NCBI GenBank assembly: GCA_963781805.1
Contig: CAWAHF010000004.1
Coordinates: 2,666,001 to 2,730,000, forward strand
Length of the DNA: 64,000 bases
From: JAFGPL01 sp963781805
GTDB lineage: Bacteria > Bacteroidota > Bacteroidia > Bacteroidales > UBA10428
Direction: 5' to 3'
The notes under the pieces are model-generated. The model made no database searches. It was given only the letters and a program-made list of their open reading frames with translations, and had not been told where the DNA came from. Positions 54,373-63,047 of the stretch are shown piece by piece (positions within the stretch are counted from its first letter, which is position 1; every line of letters begins with the position of its first letter). The position numbers were made by a program, and so were the translations under genes.

Positions 54373-55422
54373 ATGAAAATATTAGTAACAGGTAGTGCCG
54401 GTTTTATTGGATATCATCTTGTAAACAGGCTTATTTCAGCCGATCATGAAGTAATAGGTCTGGATAGTATCAACGATTATTACGATATAAATTTAAAATA
54501 CGCCAGACTGGAGGAAGCAGGTATCCGGAAAGAAAAAACTGGTTATAATCAAGTTGTTGAAAGTGTTAAGTCATCAAAATACAAATTTATCAGATTAAAT
54601 CTTGAGGATGAAGAAAACCTTTCTTTACTGTTTGCCAGTGAAAAGTTTGACAGGGTGTGCAATCTGGCAGCACAAGCCGGGGTAAGATACAGTTTAATAA
54701 ATCCCAAAGCGTATATTAACAGTAATATAGTTGGCTTTTTAAATATACTTGAAGGTTGCAGACACAATAAAGTGCAACATCTTGTTTATGCCAGCAGTTC
54801 CAGTGTATATGGCCTAAATGAGAGGATGCCGTTTTCGGTGAAGGACAATGTTGATCATCCGGTCAGCCTGTATGCTGCAAGCAAAAAAAGTAATGAGCTT
54901 ATGGCCCATGCTTACAGCCATCTATATAATTTACCAACAACCGGATTACGCTTCTTTACAGTTTATGGACCCTGGGGCAGACCTGATATGGCGTTGTTTA
55001 TTTTTACAAAAGCAATTCTTGAAGGAAAACCAATCGAGGTATACAATAACGGTTTGATGGAACGAGATTTTACCTATGTGGATGATATTGTAGAAGGAAT
55101 ATACAGAATAATTCAGGGAATACCAGCTGGAAACCAGGTATGGTCCGGTATGAATCCGGATCCATCAAGTTCGGGCGCTCCTTACAGGATTTATAATATC
55201 GGGAATAATAATCCGGTGAAACTGTTGGATTTTATTGAAGCAATTGAAAAAGTTACCGGCAAAAAGGCAGTTAAAAAATTGATGCCCATACAGCCCGGAG
55301 ATGTTGTTAAAACCTGGGCAGATGTAGATGCCCTTATTGAGGATTTTGATTATAAGCCCAATACTTCTGTAAATACAGGGATTGAAAATTTCGTGAAGTG
55401 GTTTAATGAATTCTATTTATAA
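54373..55422 (+). CDS. NAD-dependent nucleotide-sugar epimerase, UDP-glucuronate 4-epimerase-like
   Basis: 349 residues. Extended short-chain dehydrogenase/reductase: NAD motif TGSAGFIGYHLV (residues 6-17), GLDSINDYYDINLKYARL typical of the GalE-related UDP-glucuronate 4-epimerase group, LAAQAGVRYSLINPKAYINSNIVGF, catalytic Ser in YASSSSVYG and YxxxK in SLYAASKKSNE, then RFFTVYGPWGRPDM and DFTYVDDIVEGI. It probably interconverts UDP-glucuronate and UDP-galacturonate to supply the polysaccharide locus. Wzi-like gene follows at 51 bp. The exact sugar cannot be fixed from sequence. Confidence 0.9.
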   Translation: MKILVTGSAGFIGYHLVNRLISADHEVIGLDSINDYYDINLKYARLEEAGIRKEKTGYNQVVESVKSSKYKFIRLNLEDEENLSLLFASEKFDRVCNLAAQAGVRYSLINPKAYINSNIVGFLNILEGCRHNKVQHLVYASSSSVYGLNERMPFSVKDNVDHPVSLYAASKKSNELMAHAYSHLYNLPTTGLRFFTVYGPWGRPDMALFIFTKAILEGKPIEVYNNGLMERDFTYVDDIVEGIYRIIQGIPAGNQVWSGMNPDPSSSGAPYRIYNIGNNNPVKLLDFIEAIEKVTGKKAVKKLMPIQPGDVVKTWADVDALIEDFDYKPNTSVNTGIENFVKWFNEFYL

Positions 55423-55473
55423 GAATCCCGGGTTCTTTGCAAAACCTTGTTAATAAGTCTGAATTGATTTTTT

Positions 55474-56940
55474 ATGAAATCGTACTATCTTATTAGTCTA
55501 TTTATCTTTATCTCTTTTCTCATAGGAAATGCTCAACCCTCTAAGTTTTCTTCCGATATTGAGGTATTAGGGGGGTATGCTTCTTCAGGCAACGTGCCGT
55601 TCTGGTTAAGGTCAAACCAATTTGGCAGTATCCCACTCGATAAAGCTTCATTAAGTATGATTGGATCATTCCATTTAGCTTCTGACCATGCAAAAAAGAG
55701 GTTCCTTGACTGGGGAGCTTCATTTGAAGGACGGTTGAATATAGGATATAAATCGACATTTACGCTAATTGAAGGATATGGAAAATTACAAGCCGGCATA
55801 TTTGAAATAAAGGCCGGTCGTGTCAGGGAGATCACAGGCTTATGTGATACCATATTAACCTCCGGTTCGTTCAGCATTTCGGGTAATGCCCTTGGTGTTC
55901 CTAAAATTCAATTATCCATTCCGGAATTTTATACACTGCCCTTTCTCGGAAAGCTATTCGCTTTTAAGGGCAGCTATATGCACGGGTGGATTGGTAATTG
56001 GTATATAAATGATGAACCTGTTCCCAATACCCCTACCTATCTTCACCAGAAAACCCTGTACGGCAGATTTGGAAAACCTTCCTGGAAACTGAAACTGTTC
56101 GGAGGATTTAATCATCAGGTTATCTGGGGGAATGAAAAAAACATGATGGGCAGCTCTTATGCACTGAATAAATTTCAGACTTTTTTATATGTCAACACGG
56201 GAAAAGCATATTCGCATGACTCAATACAAGCTACGCGAATAGGTAATCATCTCGGTTCTATTGACCTCGGTTTAACATATGAGTTTAAAAATATTCACCT
56301 GTTAATTTACAGGCAGAACTTCTATGATGGAGGTGCTCTATATCATCTGGCCAATTTACTGGACGGTTTAAACGGACTAAGTTTTGTTAATAAGAGCAAC
56401 AATGGTAAAGGCATTAGATGGAGTAGATTGTTGCTTGAATTTCTTTATACGAAAAATCAGGCAGGTGAAAAATGGTCTCGCAACACACCGTCTCCTTATG
56501 AAGATTATTATAATAATGGATATTACCTGCCAGGTTGGTCATATAAAGGTGATGGATTGGGAACTCCGTTTATAAGCCCTTCTAATTCACTGAAAGATAG
56601 ATTACCCATAGATACAAATAGCTTTTTTGCCAATAACCGGGTTGCTGCAATTCACCTTGGAATTGAAGGAGACATTTATGGATGGAATATCATCAGTAAA
56701 TTTTCATACTCAAAGAATTATGGAATTTATTTAACAAGCCCAACCGGTAAAATATATGATGGTGGAAATAATCCTTCCTCTGATAATATTTTTCCTGAAA
56801 CCGGACAATTATCAATCTTTCTTGAAACCAGGAAAGCATTGACCAAAGGCATAATGATTGGAGTTCAAAGCGCGCTTGACTTAGGAAAACTATATAATAA
56901 CTCGTTCGGATTATTATTTACAGTTTCAAAATCATTTTAA
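55474..56940 (+). CDS. Wzi-like capsule assembly outer-membrane protein
   Basis: 488 residues with a signal peptide to about residue 21 (LIGNAQ). Barrel protein with the FSSDIEVLGGYASSGNVPFWLRSNQFGSIPLDKASLS start that I associate with Bacteroidota 'capsule assembly Wzi family' proteins. GRFGKPSWKLKLFGGFNHQVIWG, YSHDSIQATRIGNHLGSIDLGL and YEDYYNNGYYLPGWSYKGDGLGTPF are the other recognised parts. In other bacteria Wzi helps attach capsule to the cell. Its place between sugar-nucleotide and assembly genes supports a capsule role. Confidence 0.85.
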   Translation: MKSYYLISLFIFISFLIGNAQPSKFSSDIEVLGGYASSGNVPFWLRSNQFGSIPLDKASLSMIGSFHLASDHAKKRFLDWGASFEGRLNIGYKSTFTLIEGYGKLQAGIFEIKAGRVREITGLCDTILTSGSFSISGNALGVPKIQLSIPEFYTLPFLGKLFAFKGSYMHGWIGNWYINDEPVPNTPTYLHQKTLYGRFGKPSWKLKLFGGFNHQVIWGNEKNMMGSSYALNKFQTFLYVNTGKAYSHDSIQATRIGNHLGSIDLGLTYEFKNIHLLIYRQNFYDGGALYHLANLLDGLNGLSFVNKSNNGKGIRWSRLLLEFLYTKNQAGEKWSRNTPSPYEDYYNNGYYLPGWSYKGDGLGTPFISPSNSLKDRLPIDTNSFFANNRVAAIHLGIEGDIYGWNIISKFSYSKNYGIYLTSPTGKIYDGGNNPSSDNIFPETGQLSIFLETRKALTKGIMIGVQSALDLGKLYNNSFGLLFTVSKSF

Positions 56941-57114
56941 GTACTGGGGATTTATCACGAATGATCTTTCTTTTTTCTTATTTTAATTTTAAACCCACAA
57001 AAATTCAAATTGGTCATAATTAAATACCAGTTTAACAAAATGATGAAAACCTGTAAAGAATTTTGGTGTTATTTTCTCTAGTTTTGCATAAATCCTATTT
57101 AAAAATTTCTAATT

Positions 57115-57366
57115 ATGGTCGAATTAAAAGATGCCAAAAACGCCTTAAAAAAGTTCATTTCTGAGACATCTTTCACAAATATTGAAAAAATCACAGATGA
57201 TGTAATGATTTTCCGTGATGGAATTTTTGATTCAATGGGTCTGATGACCCTGATTACATTTCTGGAAGATAATTTTCAGTTACAAATAAAAGATACCGAT
57301 TTGGTCGAAGAGAATTTTGAATCAGTTAATGCAATTTACAGATTTCTTGAAAAGAAAAATCAATAG
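57115..57366 (+). CDS. Acyl-carrier protein, capsule-locus type
   Basis: 83 residues. The phosphopantetheine-attachment Ser lies in GIFDSMGLMTLITFLED, with D-S-M in place of the usual D-S-L. Four-helix ACP pattern with DLVEENFESVNAIYRFL after it. TAGTTTTG at 57079-57086 fits a -7 box 29 bp before the start. It begins a unit of ACP, asparagine-synthase-like, NAD-synthase-like and AMP-ligase genes, so it probably carries an acyl or aminoacyl group activated by the ligase at 60569. It is not the housekeeping ACP of fatty-acid synthesis, which would have fab neighbours. Confidence 0.85.
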   Translation: MVELKDAKNALKKFISETSFTNIEKITDDVMIFRDGIFDSMGLMTLITFLEDNFQLQIKDTDLVEENFESVNAIYRFLEKKNQ

Positions 57367-57474
57367 AAAATAATGGAAATATAGATGATAATTGATCATA
57401 TTTATTTTAATAAATGCCAGTAATAAGACCATTATTTTAATTAAGTTTCTTGTATTTAACCAAACCTGGTGAAA

Positions 57475-59472
57475 ATGTGTGGTATTGCCGGAATATACAA
57501 ACATACAGGGATAACCTCAGATGCTGAAGCTTTAATGAAAAAAATGCTTGCTTCTATTCATTATCGTGGTCCGGACGAAAGTGGCATTTATCTGAACAAC
57601 AAAGCTGCTTTGGGAAATGTCAGGTTAAGCATTATCGATATTCAATCGGGCCAGCAACCTATGGTATCACAAGATGGGAAATACTGGATTGTGTTTAATG
57701 GAGAAATATTCAATTATATCGAGCTTAAAACAGAATTAAAAAGTTTCGGATTTCAATTTAAAACAGAGAGTGATACTGAAGTTCTTTTAAACGCTTATAT
57801 AAAATTTGGTTCCGAATGTCTGAATAAGTTAAATGGTCAGTTTGTTTTTGCCATCTGGAATAATGAAGCGGAGGAACTATTTATTGCCAGGGATCGTGTG
57901 GGTATAAGACCCCTTTTCTATACATGGTCAAACAGTACGCTTGTTTTCGGATCTGAAATCAAAACGATTTTTGAATATCCTGAGATAAATGCTGAGATCG
58001 ATCCCTTTGCGATGTCACAAATTTTTACCTACTGGACTACCATAACCCCAAAAACCGTTTTTAAAAATATATTTGAGTTATCACCGGGACATTATATGAA
58101 AATTAGTCATGGGAAACCTCAGATTAATTCCTATTGGTCCCTTGATTATCCAGCGGATAATGAGAATTTATTTAAAGGTTCTATTGATGACGCGGCATCA
58201 GAACTGGAAAATCTTTTAACAGATGCTGTAAGAATAAGACTCAGAGCAGATGTGCAGGTTGCTGCTTATTTGAGTGGAGGACTGGATTCCAGCGCTACAA
58301 CTGCATTAATTAAAAAGGTTGCACCCGAAACTTTAGAGACATTTTCCATCGGATTTGAAGACAGTGAATTTGATGAAACACCTTATCAACAGGAAGTTTC
58401 GAATTTTCTGAATACAAAACATACTGCATTTACATGCACACGTGAAGATATTGGTCATTATTTTCCTCAGGTTGTATGGCATTCAGAAATACCAATATTA
58501 CGCACGGCACCAGTACCCATGTTTTGTTTATCAAAAAAAGTAAGAGAAAAAAATATAAAAGTGGTCATTACAGGCGAGGGTTCTGATGAAATGCTTGCAG
58601 GATATGATATTTTTAAAGAAGGTATAATTCGTGAATTCTGGTCGAAGCAACCGGATTCAAAATACAGACCGTTATTATTTCAAAAATTATATCCTTACCT
58701 GGCCCAATTTCAGGGCAGAAATATGGGTATACTAAAATTGTTTTTCGGTTACCAGCTTCAGGATGTTGATTCACCTTTCTATTCGCATCTATTGCGGTGG
58801 AAAAATACATCCGGTATTCAAAATCTATTTTCTGAAAATCTAAAGATCTCAGTTACTGAAACTGATAAGTATAAAGAGGTCACTGATCTGTTACCGGCTA
58901 ATTTCGATACGTATAATAGGTTAAGTAAATCACAATGGCTTGAAACGGTAATCTTTATGTCGGGTTATCTGCTTTCATCACAGGGTGACCGCATGGCGAT
59001 GGCAAATTCGGTCGAAGGGCGTTATCCTTTTCTTGATTACCGGGTAATGGAATTTGCAGTAAAATTACCTCCTGATTACAAAATGCAAGGACTCAATGAA
59101 AAATACATTCTTAAACGGATGATGCAAAACAGGTTACCGGATGGCGTGCTTAAACGACCCAAACAAGCTTACAGAGCGCCGGTATCCGTTAGTTTTTTTT
59201 CCTCATCTGCCAAAGATTATACCTTTGAATTGCTTTCGGAAAAAGGTTTAAAACAAACAGGGTTGTTTAATAGCCAGGCAGTTCGGAAATTACTTGATAA
59301 AATTTCTTCCGGAAAACTGGTTACCGAAATGGAGAACATGGCACTTGCAGGTACCATTTCATCACAATTGCTTTTTCATCAGTTTATTCTAAAAGATAAT
59401 TTCAGACCAAAAAATTTTCAATTAAATAATTGCCGGGTATATCAAGAAAAAAATCCAATTTATTCCAACTAA
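57475..59472 (+). CDS. asnB: Asparagine synthase (glutamine-hydrolysing) family protein
   Basis: 665 residues. Start ATG 57475 puts the catalytic Cys at position 2 (MCGIAGIYKHTG); a GTG 6 bp earlier is wrong for that reason. The glutaminase domain (to about 210) has HYRGPDESG, GNVRLSIIDIQSGQQPM and FNGEIFNYIELK. The synthetase domain has PP-loop YLSGGLDSSATTAL (about 265) and VVITGEGSDEMLAGYDIF. Gly-Asp-Arg (QGDRMAMANSVEGRYPFLD) is intact. Family members amidate Asp or another carboxylate. Location in a polysaccharide locus with ACP and AMP-ligase suggests amidation of a sugar acid or carrier-bound acyl group. The substrate is unknown. Confidence 0.9.
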   Translation: MCGIAGIYKHTGITSDAEALMKKMLASIHYRGPDESGIYLNNKAALGNVRLSIIDIQSGQQPMVSQDGKYWIVFNGEIFNYIELKTELKSFGFQFKTESDTEVLLNAYIKFGSECLNKLNGQFVFAIWNNEAEELFIARDRVGIRPLFYTWSNSTLVFGSEIKTIFEYPEINAEIDPFAMSQIFTYWTTITPKTVFKNIFELSPGHYMKISHGKPQINSYWSLDYPADNENLFKGSIDDAASELENLLTDAVRIRLRADVQVAAYLSGGLDSSATTALIKKVAPETLETFSIGFEDSEFDETPYQQEVSNFLNTKHTAFTCTREDIGHYFPQVVWHSEIPILRTAPVPMFCLSKKVREKNIKVVITGEGSDEMLAGYDIFKEGIIREFWSKQPDSKYRPLLFQKLYPYLAQFQGRNMGILKLFFGYQLQDVDSPFYSHLLRWKNTSGIQNLFSENLKISVTETDKYKEVTDLLPANFDTYNRLSKSQWLETVIFMSGYLLSSQGDRMAMANSVEGRYPFLDYRVMEFAVKLPPDYKMQGLNEKYILKRMMQNRLPDGVLKRPKQAYRAPVSVSFFSSSAKDYTFELLSEKGLKQTGLFNSQAVRKLLDKISSGKLVTEMENMALAGTISSQLLFHQFILKDNFRPKNFQLNNCRVYQEKNPIYSN

Positions 59473-59482
59473 AAAAACGATT

Positions 59483-60469
59483 ATGAACAATTCAGAACGG
59501 AAACCATTTGCTAAAGATATTTTGTTTATTCCTGACATAGAAGCAGAATGCAATGCTATCATTTCCAGTTTACGGGAAAACGTATTTCATCGAATACATC
59601 GGATGGGAGGAGTTGTAGGCATTTCCGGAGGTATTGACTCATCTGTTACAATGGCTTTATGTGCTCTTGCTTTCGGAGCAGAAAAAGTACTGGGAATTAT
59701 GCTGCCGGAAAAAGATTCAAGCGGAGACAGCGCTACATTTGCGCAAAAACTGGCAGATAAATTTGGTGTCAGGGCAATTACAGAAAATATTACTGAAGCT
59801 TTATCAGGTTTTGGATGTTATCATCGACGTGATGAGGCTGTCAAAAAAATATTTCCTGAATATGATCCATCCACCTATAAAATGAAAATAGGGATTAAAA
59901 ATTCGGGATTATTTACCAACCTTCCTCCTGTATTCTCAGTCACAATTATTGATGCCAAAGGGAACGAACAATCAAAACGATTACCGGTAAATGAATTCAG
60001 ACAGATTGAAGCAGCATCGAACTTTAAGCAGCGTTGCCGGATGTCTATGCTCTATTACCATGCCGAGCGATTGCATTATGCAGTTATAGGAACACCCAAT
60101 AAACATGAAGTTGAACAGGGATTTTTTGTTAAGTATGGAGACGGCGGTGCTGATATTATGCCAATTGGAAAGCTATACAAAACACAGGTTTATCAACTGG
60201 CCAGATATATGGGTATACCTCAGGAAATTATCGATCGTATACCAACAACAGATACGTATTCTGCCGAACAAACACAGGAAGAATTTTTTTATCAGCTTCC
60301 ATTTCAACAGATGGATTTACTTTGGTATGGATATGAAAATAATTATCCTGCTGAAGAAGTTGCTCCGGTAATGGATATGTCAGCAGAACAGGTAAGAAGT
60401 ATTTTTGTGAATTTTGATCGTAAAAAGAAAACTACTGAATACCTCAGAATGGGAGCAATATTTGATTAG
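59483..60469 (+). CDS. nadE: NAD synthase-like ATP pyrophosphatase
   Basis: 328 residues. PP-loop GISGGIDSSVTMALCALA (about 46-63), AFKQRCRMSMLYYHAERL-like ASNFKQRCRMSM, GTPNKHEVEQGFFVKYGDGGADIMPIGKLYK and IPTTDTYSAEQTQEEFFYQLPF are the NadE signatures. No N-terminal glutaminase domain, so it would use ammonia, possibly from the neighbour. It is longer than the usual 240-275 residues, with an insert at about 110-170 (CYHRRDEAVKKIFPEYDPSTYKMKIG). The locus context suggests a specialised amide-forming enzyme rather than the housekeeping NAD synthase, but that is inference. The gene starts 10 bp after the asparagine synthase stop. Confidence 0.75.
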   Translation: MNNSERKPFAKDILFIPDIEAECNAIISSLRENVFHRIHRMGGVVGISGGIDSSVTMALCALAFGAEKVLGIMLPEKDSSGDSATFAQKLADKFGVRAITENITEALSGFGCYHRRDEAVKKIFPEYDPSTYKMKIGIKNSGLFTNLPPVFSVTIIDAKGNEQSKRLPVNEFRQIEAASNFKQRCRMSMLYYHAERLHYAVIGTPNKHEVEQGFFVKYGDGGADIMPIGKLYKTQVYQLARYMGIPQEIIDRIPTTDTYSAEQTQEEFFYQLPFQQMDLLWYGYENNYPAEEVAPVMDMSAEQVRSIFVNFDRKKKTTEYLRMGAIFD

Positions 60470-60568
60470 ACCGATTTTAGAATTTTTTTATAAAATAATG
60501 ATCAATAGATAGAAAGATAAACGAACCTGGACTAATTCCGGATATATTGACACCTAAAATTTGAACAT

Positions 60569-62044
60569 ATGAATGCTTTCGATTTTTTTTTCGAAAATTC
60601 CGGCAAATTAGAAAAGAATTTTGTCATTGGGCCCAAAGAGACGATTACTTTTAACGAATTATTTATTCAGAGCAATAATCTGGCTGCACACCTGAATGCT
60701 TTTCTTGGAACCGGGAAAAACATTCTTTTGATTGCGCCAAATTCAAATTTATTTATCATTGCTTATCTTGCTATTCTAAAATCAGGCAATGTTGCAGTAC
60801 CTCTTAATCCTGAAACAGAGCAGAGCAACCTGGATTACATTCAGGGTCTATGCCAATCTAAATTAGTAATTACAACATCTTATTTGTCAAGAAAATTCAA
60901 AATCGATAATGTCACCATGATTAACGAGGTGATCCTGGATGAAATAGTTAAAGGAGAGCAGAGAACCGTTCCTGATTCATTACTGACCAAACCGGATCAG
61001 CTGGCTGAAATAATTTATACATCCGGTTCAACAGGAGAACCTAAAGGTGTAATGATAAGTCACAGGAATCTTATTGCAAATACTTCATCAATTATTGAAT
61101 ATTTAAACCTTTCAGAGAAAGATATTATGCTGGTGGTTTTACCATTTTATTATTGTTACGGATTATCGCTGCTTCACACACATCTGAGGATTGGTGGTAG
61201 TATTGTATTAAATAACATGTTCATAATGTTGGGTGGAGTTTTAAATGATCTCAAGAGATTTAAGTGTACTGGATTTGCAGGTGTTCCAAGTCATTTTCAG
61301 ATTTTATTACGGAAATCCGAAAGCTTTAAAAAAACTGAGTTTCCCGACTTAAAGTATGTAACACAGGCTGGTGGAAAGCTTCATAATGCCTTCATTACAG
61401 AATTTATCGGGACATTTCCGGATATCCGGTTTAATGTAATGTACGGACAAACAGAAGCAACTGCAAGGTTGTCATGGTTACCTCCTGAAGATTTACCCGA
61501 AAAAATTGGTTCCTGCGGCAAGGGTATTCCGGGTGTTAAACTAATCGTGGCTGATGAAAAGGGTAAACCATTAGAGCCGGGTGAGACAGGTGAAATACTG
61601 GCTTATGGAGACAATATTATGCAGGGATATTATAAGGATCCCGAATCAACTAATAAGACGCTTAAAAATGGTTGGCTTTGCACAGGTGATTTGGCTAAAT
61701 TAGATGAGGACGGTTACATATTCCTGACAGCCAGGAAAAAAGAAATAATTAAAGTAGGTGGAAGAAGAGTAAGTCCAAAAGAAATTGAAGGAGTAATTTT
61801 TACAATGCCGGATGTGGTTGACTGCAATATTGAAGTAGTATACGATGAAATCCTTGGAGAAACAATGAAAGCTACAGTAGTTGTCAGAGAATCAACTCAG
61901 AATAAGATTACTCCTGATACTATTAAAAAGTACTGTGCCGAAAGACTGGTAGCATATAAAATTCCCCAAATTGTTGAAGTTAATAATCAGATACAAATTA
62001 CCGCTACCGGAAAGAAGTTGAAAAAACAGGTCAATCTGCTTTGA
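60569..62044 (+). CDS. AMP-forming acyl/acyl-CoA ligase-like enzyme
   Basis: 491 residues of the ANL superfamily. ATP loop IIYTSGSTGEPKGVMISHRN (about 148-167), GQTEATARLSW, GWLCTGDLAKLDEDGYIFLTARKKEIIKVGGRRVSPKEIE, C-terminal Lys in ITATGKKLKKQV. Tyr/Gly-rich PFYYCYGLSLLHTHLRIGG in the core. It would activate a carboxylic acid as the adenylate and load it on CoA or on the ACP at 57115. It lies at the end of the ACP-AsnB-NadE-like cassette; the 99-bp gap keeps it in the same strand run. The acid is unknown. Confidence 0.88.
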   Translation: MNAFDFFFENSGKLEKNFVIGPKETITFNELFIQSNNLAAHLNAFLGTGKNILLIAPNSNLFIIAYLAILKSGNVAVPLNPETEQSNLDYIQGLCQSKLVITTSYLSRKFKIDNVTMINEVILDEIVKGEQRTVPDSLLTKPDQLAEIIYTSGSTGEPKGVMISHRNLIANTSSIIEYLNLSEKDIMLVVLPFYYCYGLSLLHTHLRIGGSIVLNNMFIMLGGVLNDLKRFKCTGFAGVPSHFQILLRKSESFKKTEFPDLKYVTQAGGKLHNAFITEFIGTFPDIRFNVMYGQTEATARLSWLPPEDLPEKIGSCGKGIPGVKLIVADEKGKPLEPGETGEILAYGDNIMQGYYKDPESTNKTLKNGWLCTGDLAKLDEDGYIFLTARKKEIIKVGGRRVSPKEIEGVIFTMPDVVDCNIEVVYDEILGETMKATVVVRESTQNKITPDTIKKYCAERLVAYKIPQIVEVNNQIQITATGKKLKKQVNLL

Positions 62045-62102
62045 ACTTTAAATACTGTTTCTTTGTTAAAAATGGAAATATTTAAGTGTTGTAATATCTA
62101 AT

Positions 62103-62131
62103 TACTTTTGTCATGTGATAATTAACGTTAA
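62103..62131 (+). promoter_or_regulatory. Candidate promoter of the Wza/Wzc unit with palindrome at the likely start point
   Basis: TACTTTTG at 62103-62110 matches the -7 element; a TTTA about 18 bp upstream is a weak -33. TTAACGTTAA (62122-62131), a perfect 10-bp palindrome, lies where the start of transcription would be and could bind a regulator. Both are unproven. Confidence 0.35.
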
Positions 62132-62225
62132 CCCGGAAATAAGTTTAATTAACCAAATTAACCGTACGCTATAACAAAATTTGAAATATATTTGTACTAC
62201 CCAAAAATTATTGAACCCAAAGGTA

Positions 62226-63029
62226 ATGAATAAGTTAATTGTTAATGCATATTTAACTTTCTCGATTCGAAGAAATACCCTTTTAAGCTGCCTGATTTTT
62301 ATTTTTGGACTATCCTCATGTGTGAGTCAGCGAAATTTGGAATATATTCAAAAAAATAAAAAAACACCAGATGAGTTTGAGGAACCTGAATTTTCAGATT
62401 ATCATCTGCAACCCAGAGATGCCCTGTTTATTCAGATTAGCAGCCTGGATGATGCATCATCAAATGTATTTGCCCAAGGGGCTGGACAGCCCACTACGCT
62501 TGATCCTTATAGCGCATATCTGAATTCATATACAATTGATCAGGAAGGAAATATTGAATTACCTGTACTGGGGAAACTTAAAGTTACTGGTAAAACCACA
62601 CTTCAAGTCAGTCAAATGATTAAGGATTCGGTGGAAAATATTCTTAGCCTGCCGGTTATCACTGTTAAATTGGTTAATCAGTATGTTTCTGTATTAGGAG
62701 AAGTGGGAATTCCGGGACATTTTGTCTATTCACAAAATAAATTTACCATATTTGATGCTCTTAGCATGGCAGGGGATATTACACCCTTTGGTAACCGTAA
62801 ACAGGTAATCCTTACCAGGAACGAACAAGGAAAGACAATGCGCATTAGCCTTGATCTTACCAAACCGGAAATCCTATCATCCAAATATTATTACATGCAT
62901 CCTAGCGATATGATTTATGTCAGACCACTTAAAAAGAAGTTTTGGGGTATGGAACAGTTTCCTTTTACTTTAATTTTTTCGACCATAACAACAGGTCTTT
63001 TAATATTTACTGTTATACAACAACTATAA
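62226..63029 (+). CDS. Polysaccharide export lipoprotein, Wza/GfcE-like
   Basis: 267 residues from ATG 62226 (TTG at 62181 would add 15 residues ahead of the signal and is unlikely). Lipobox FGLSSC (Cys about 32). Poly_export domain about 60-140 (YHLQPRDALFIQISSLDDASSNVF, IDQEGNIELPVLGKLKVTGKTTLQVSQMI), then a SLBB domain (VSVLGEVGIPGHFVYSQNKFTIFDALSMAGDITPFGNRKQV). It ends in a membrane helix (FPFTLIFSTITTGLLIFTVIQQL), as in Bacteroidota homologues, where the barrel helix of Wza is replaced. It forms the outer-membrane channel for the polysaccharide with the Wzc-like protein that follows at 18 bp. Confidence 0.92.
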   Translation: MNKLIVNAYLTFSIRRNTLLSCLIFIFGLSSCVSQRNLEYIQKNKKTPDEFEEPEFSDYHLQPRDALFIQISSLDDASSNVFAQGAGQPTTLDPYSAYLNSYTIDQEGNIELPVLGKLKVTGKTTLQVSQMIKDSVENILSLPVITVKLVNQYVSVLGEVGIPGHFVYSQNKFTIFDALSMAGDITPFGNRKQVILTRNEQGKTMRISLDLTKPEILSSKYYYMHPSDMIYVRPLKKKFWGMEQFPFTLIFSTITTGLLIFTVIQQL

Positions 63030-63047
63030 TTTGAAAATCTGAGTTCC

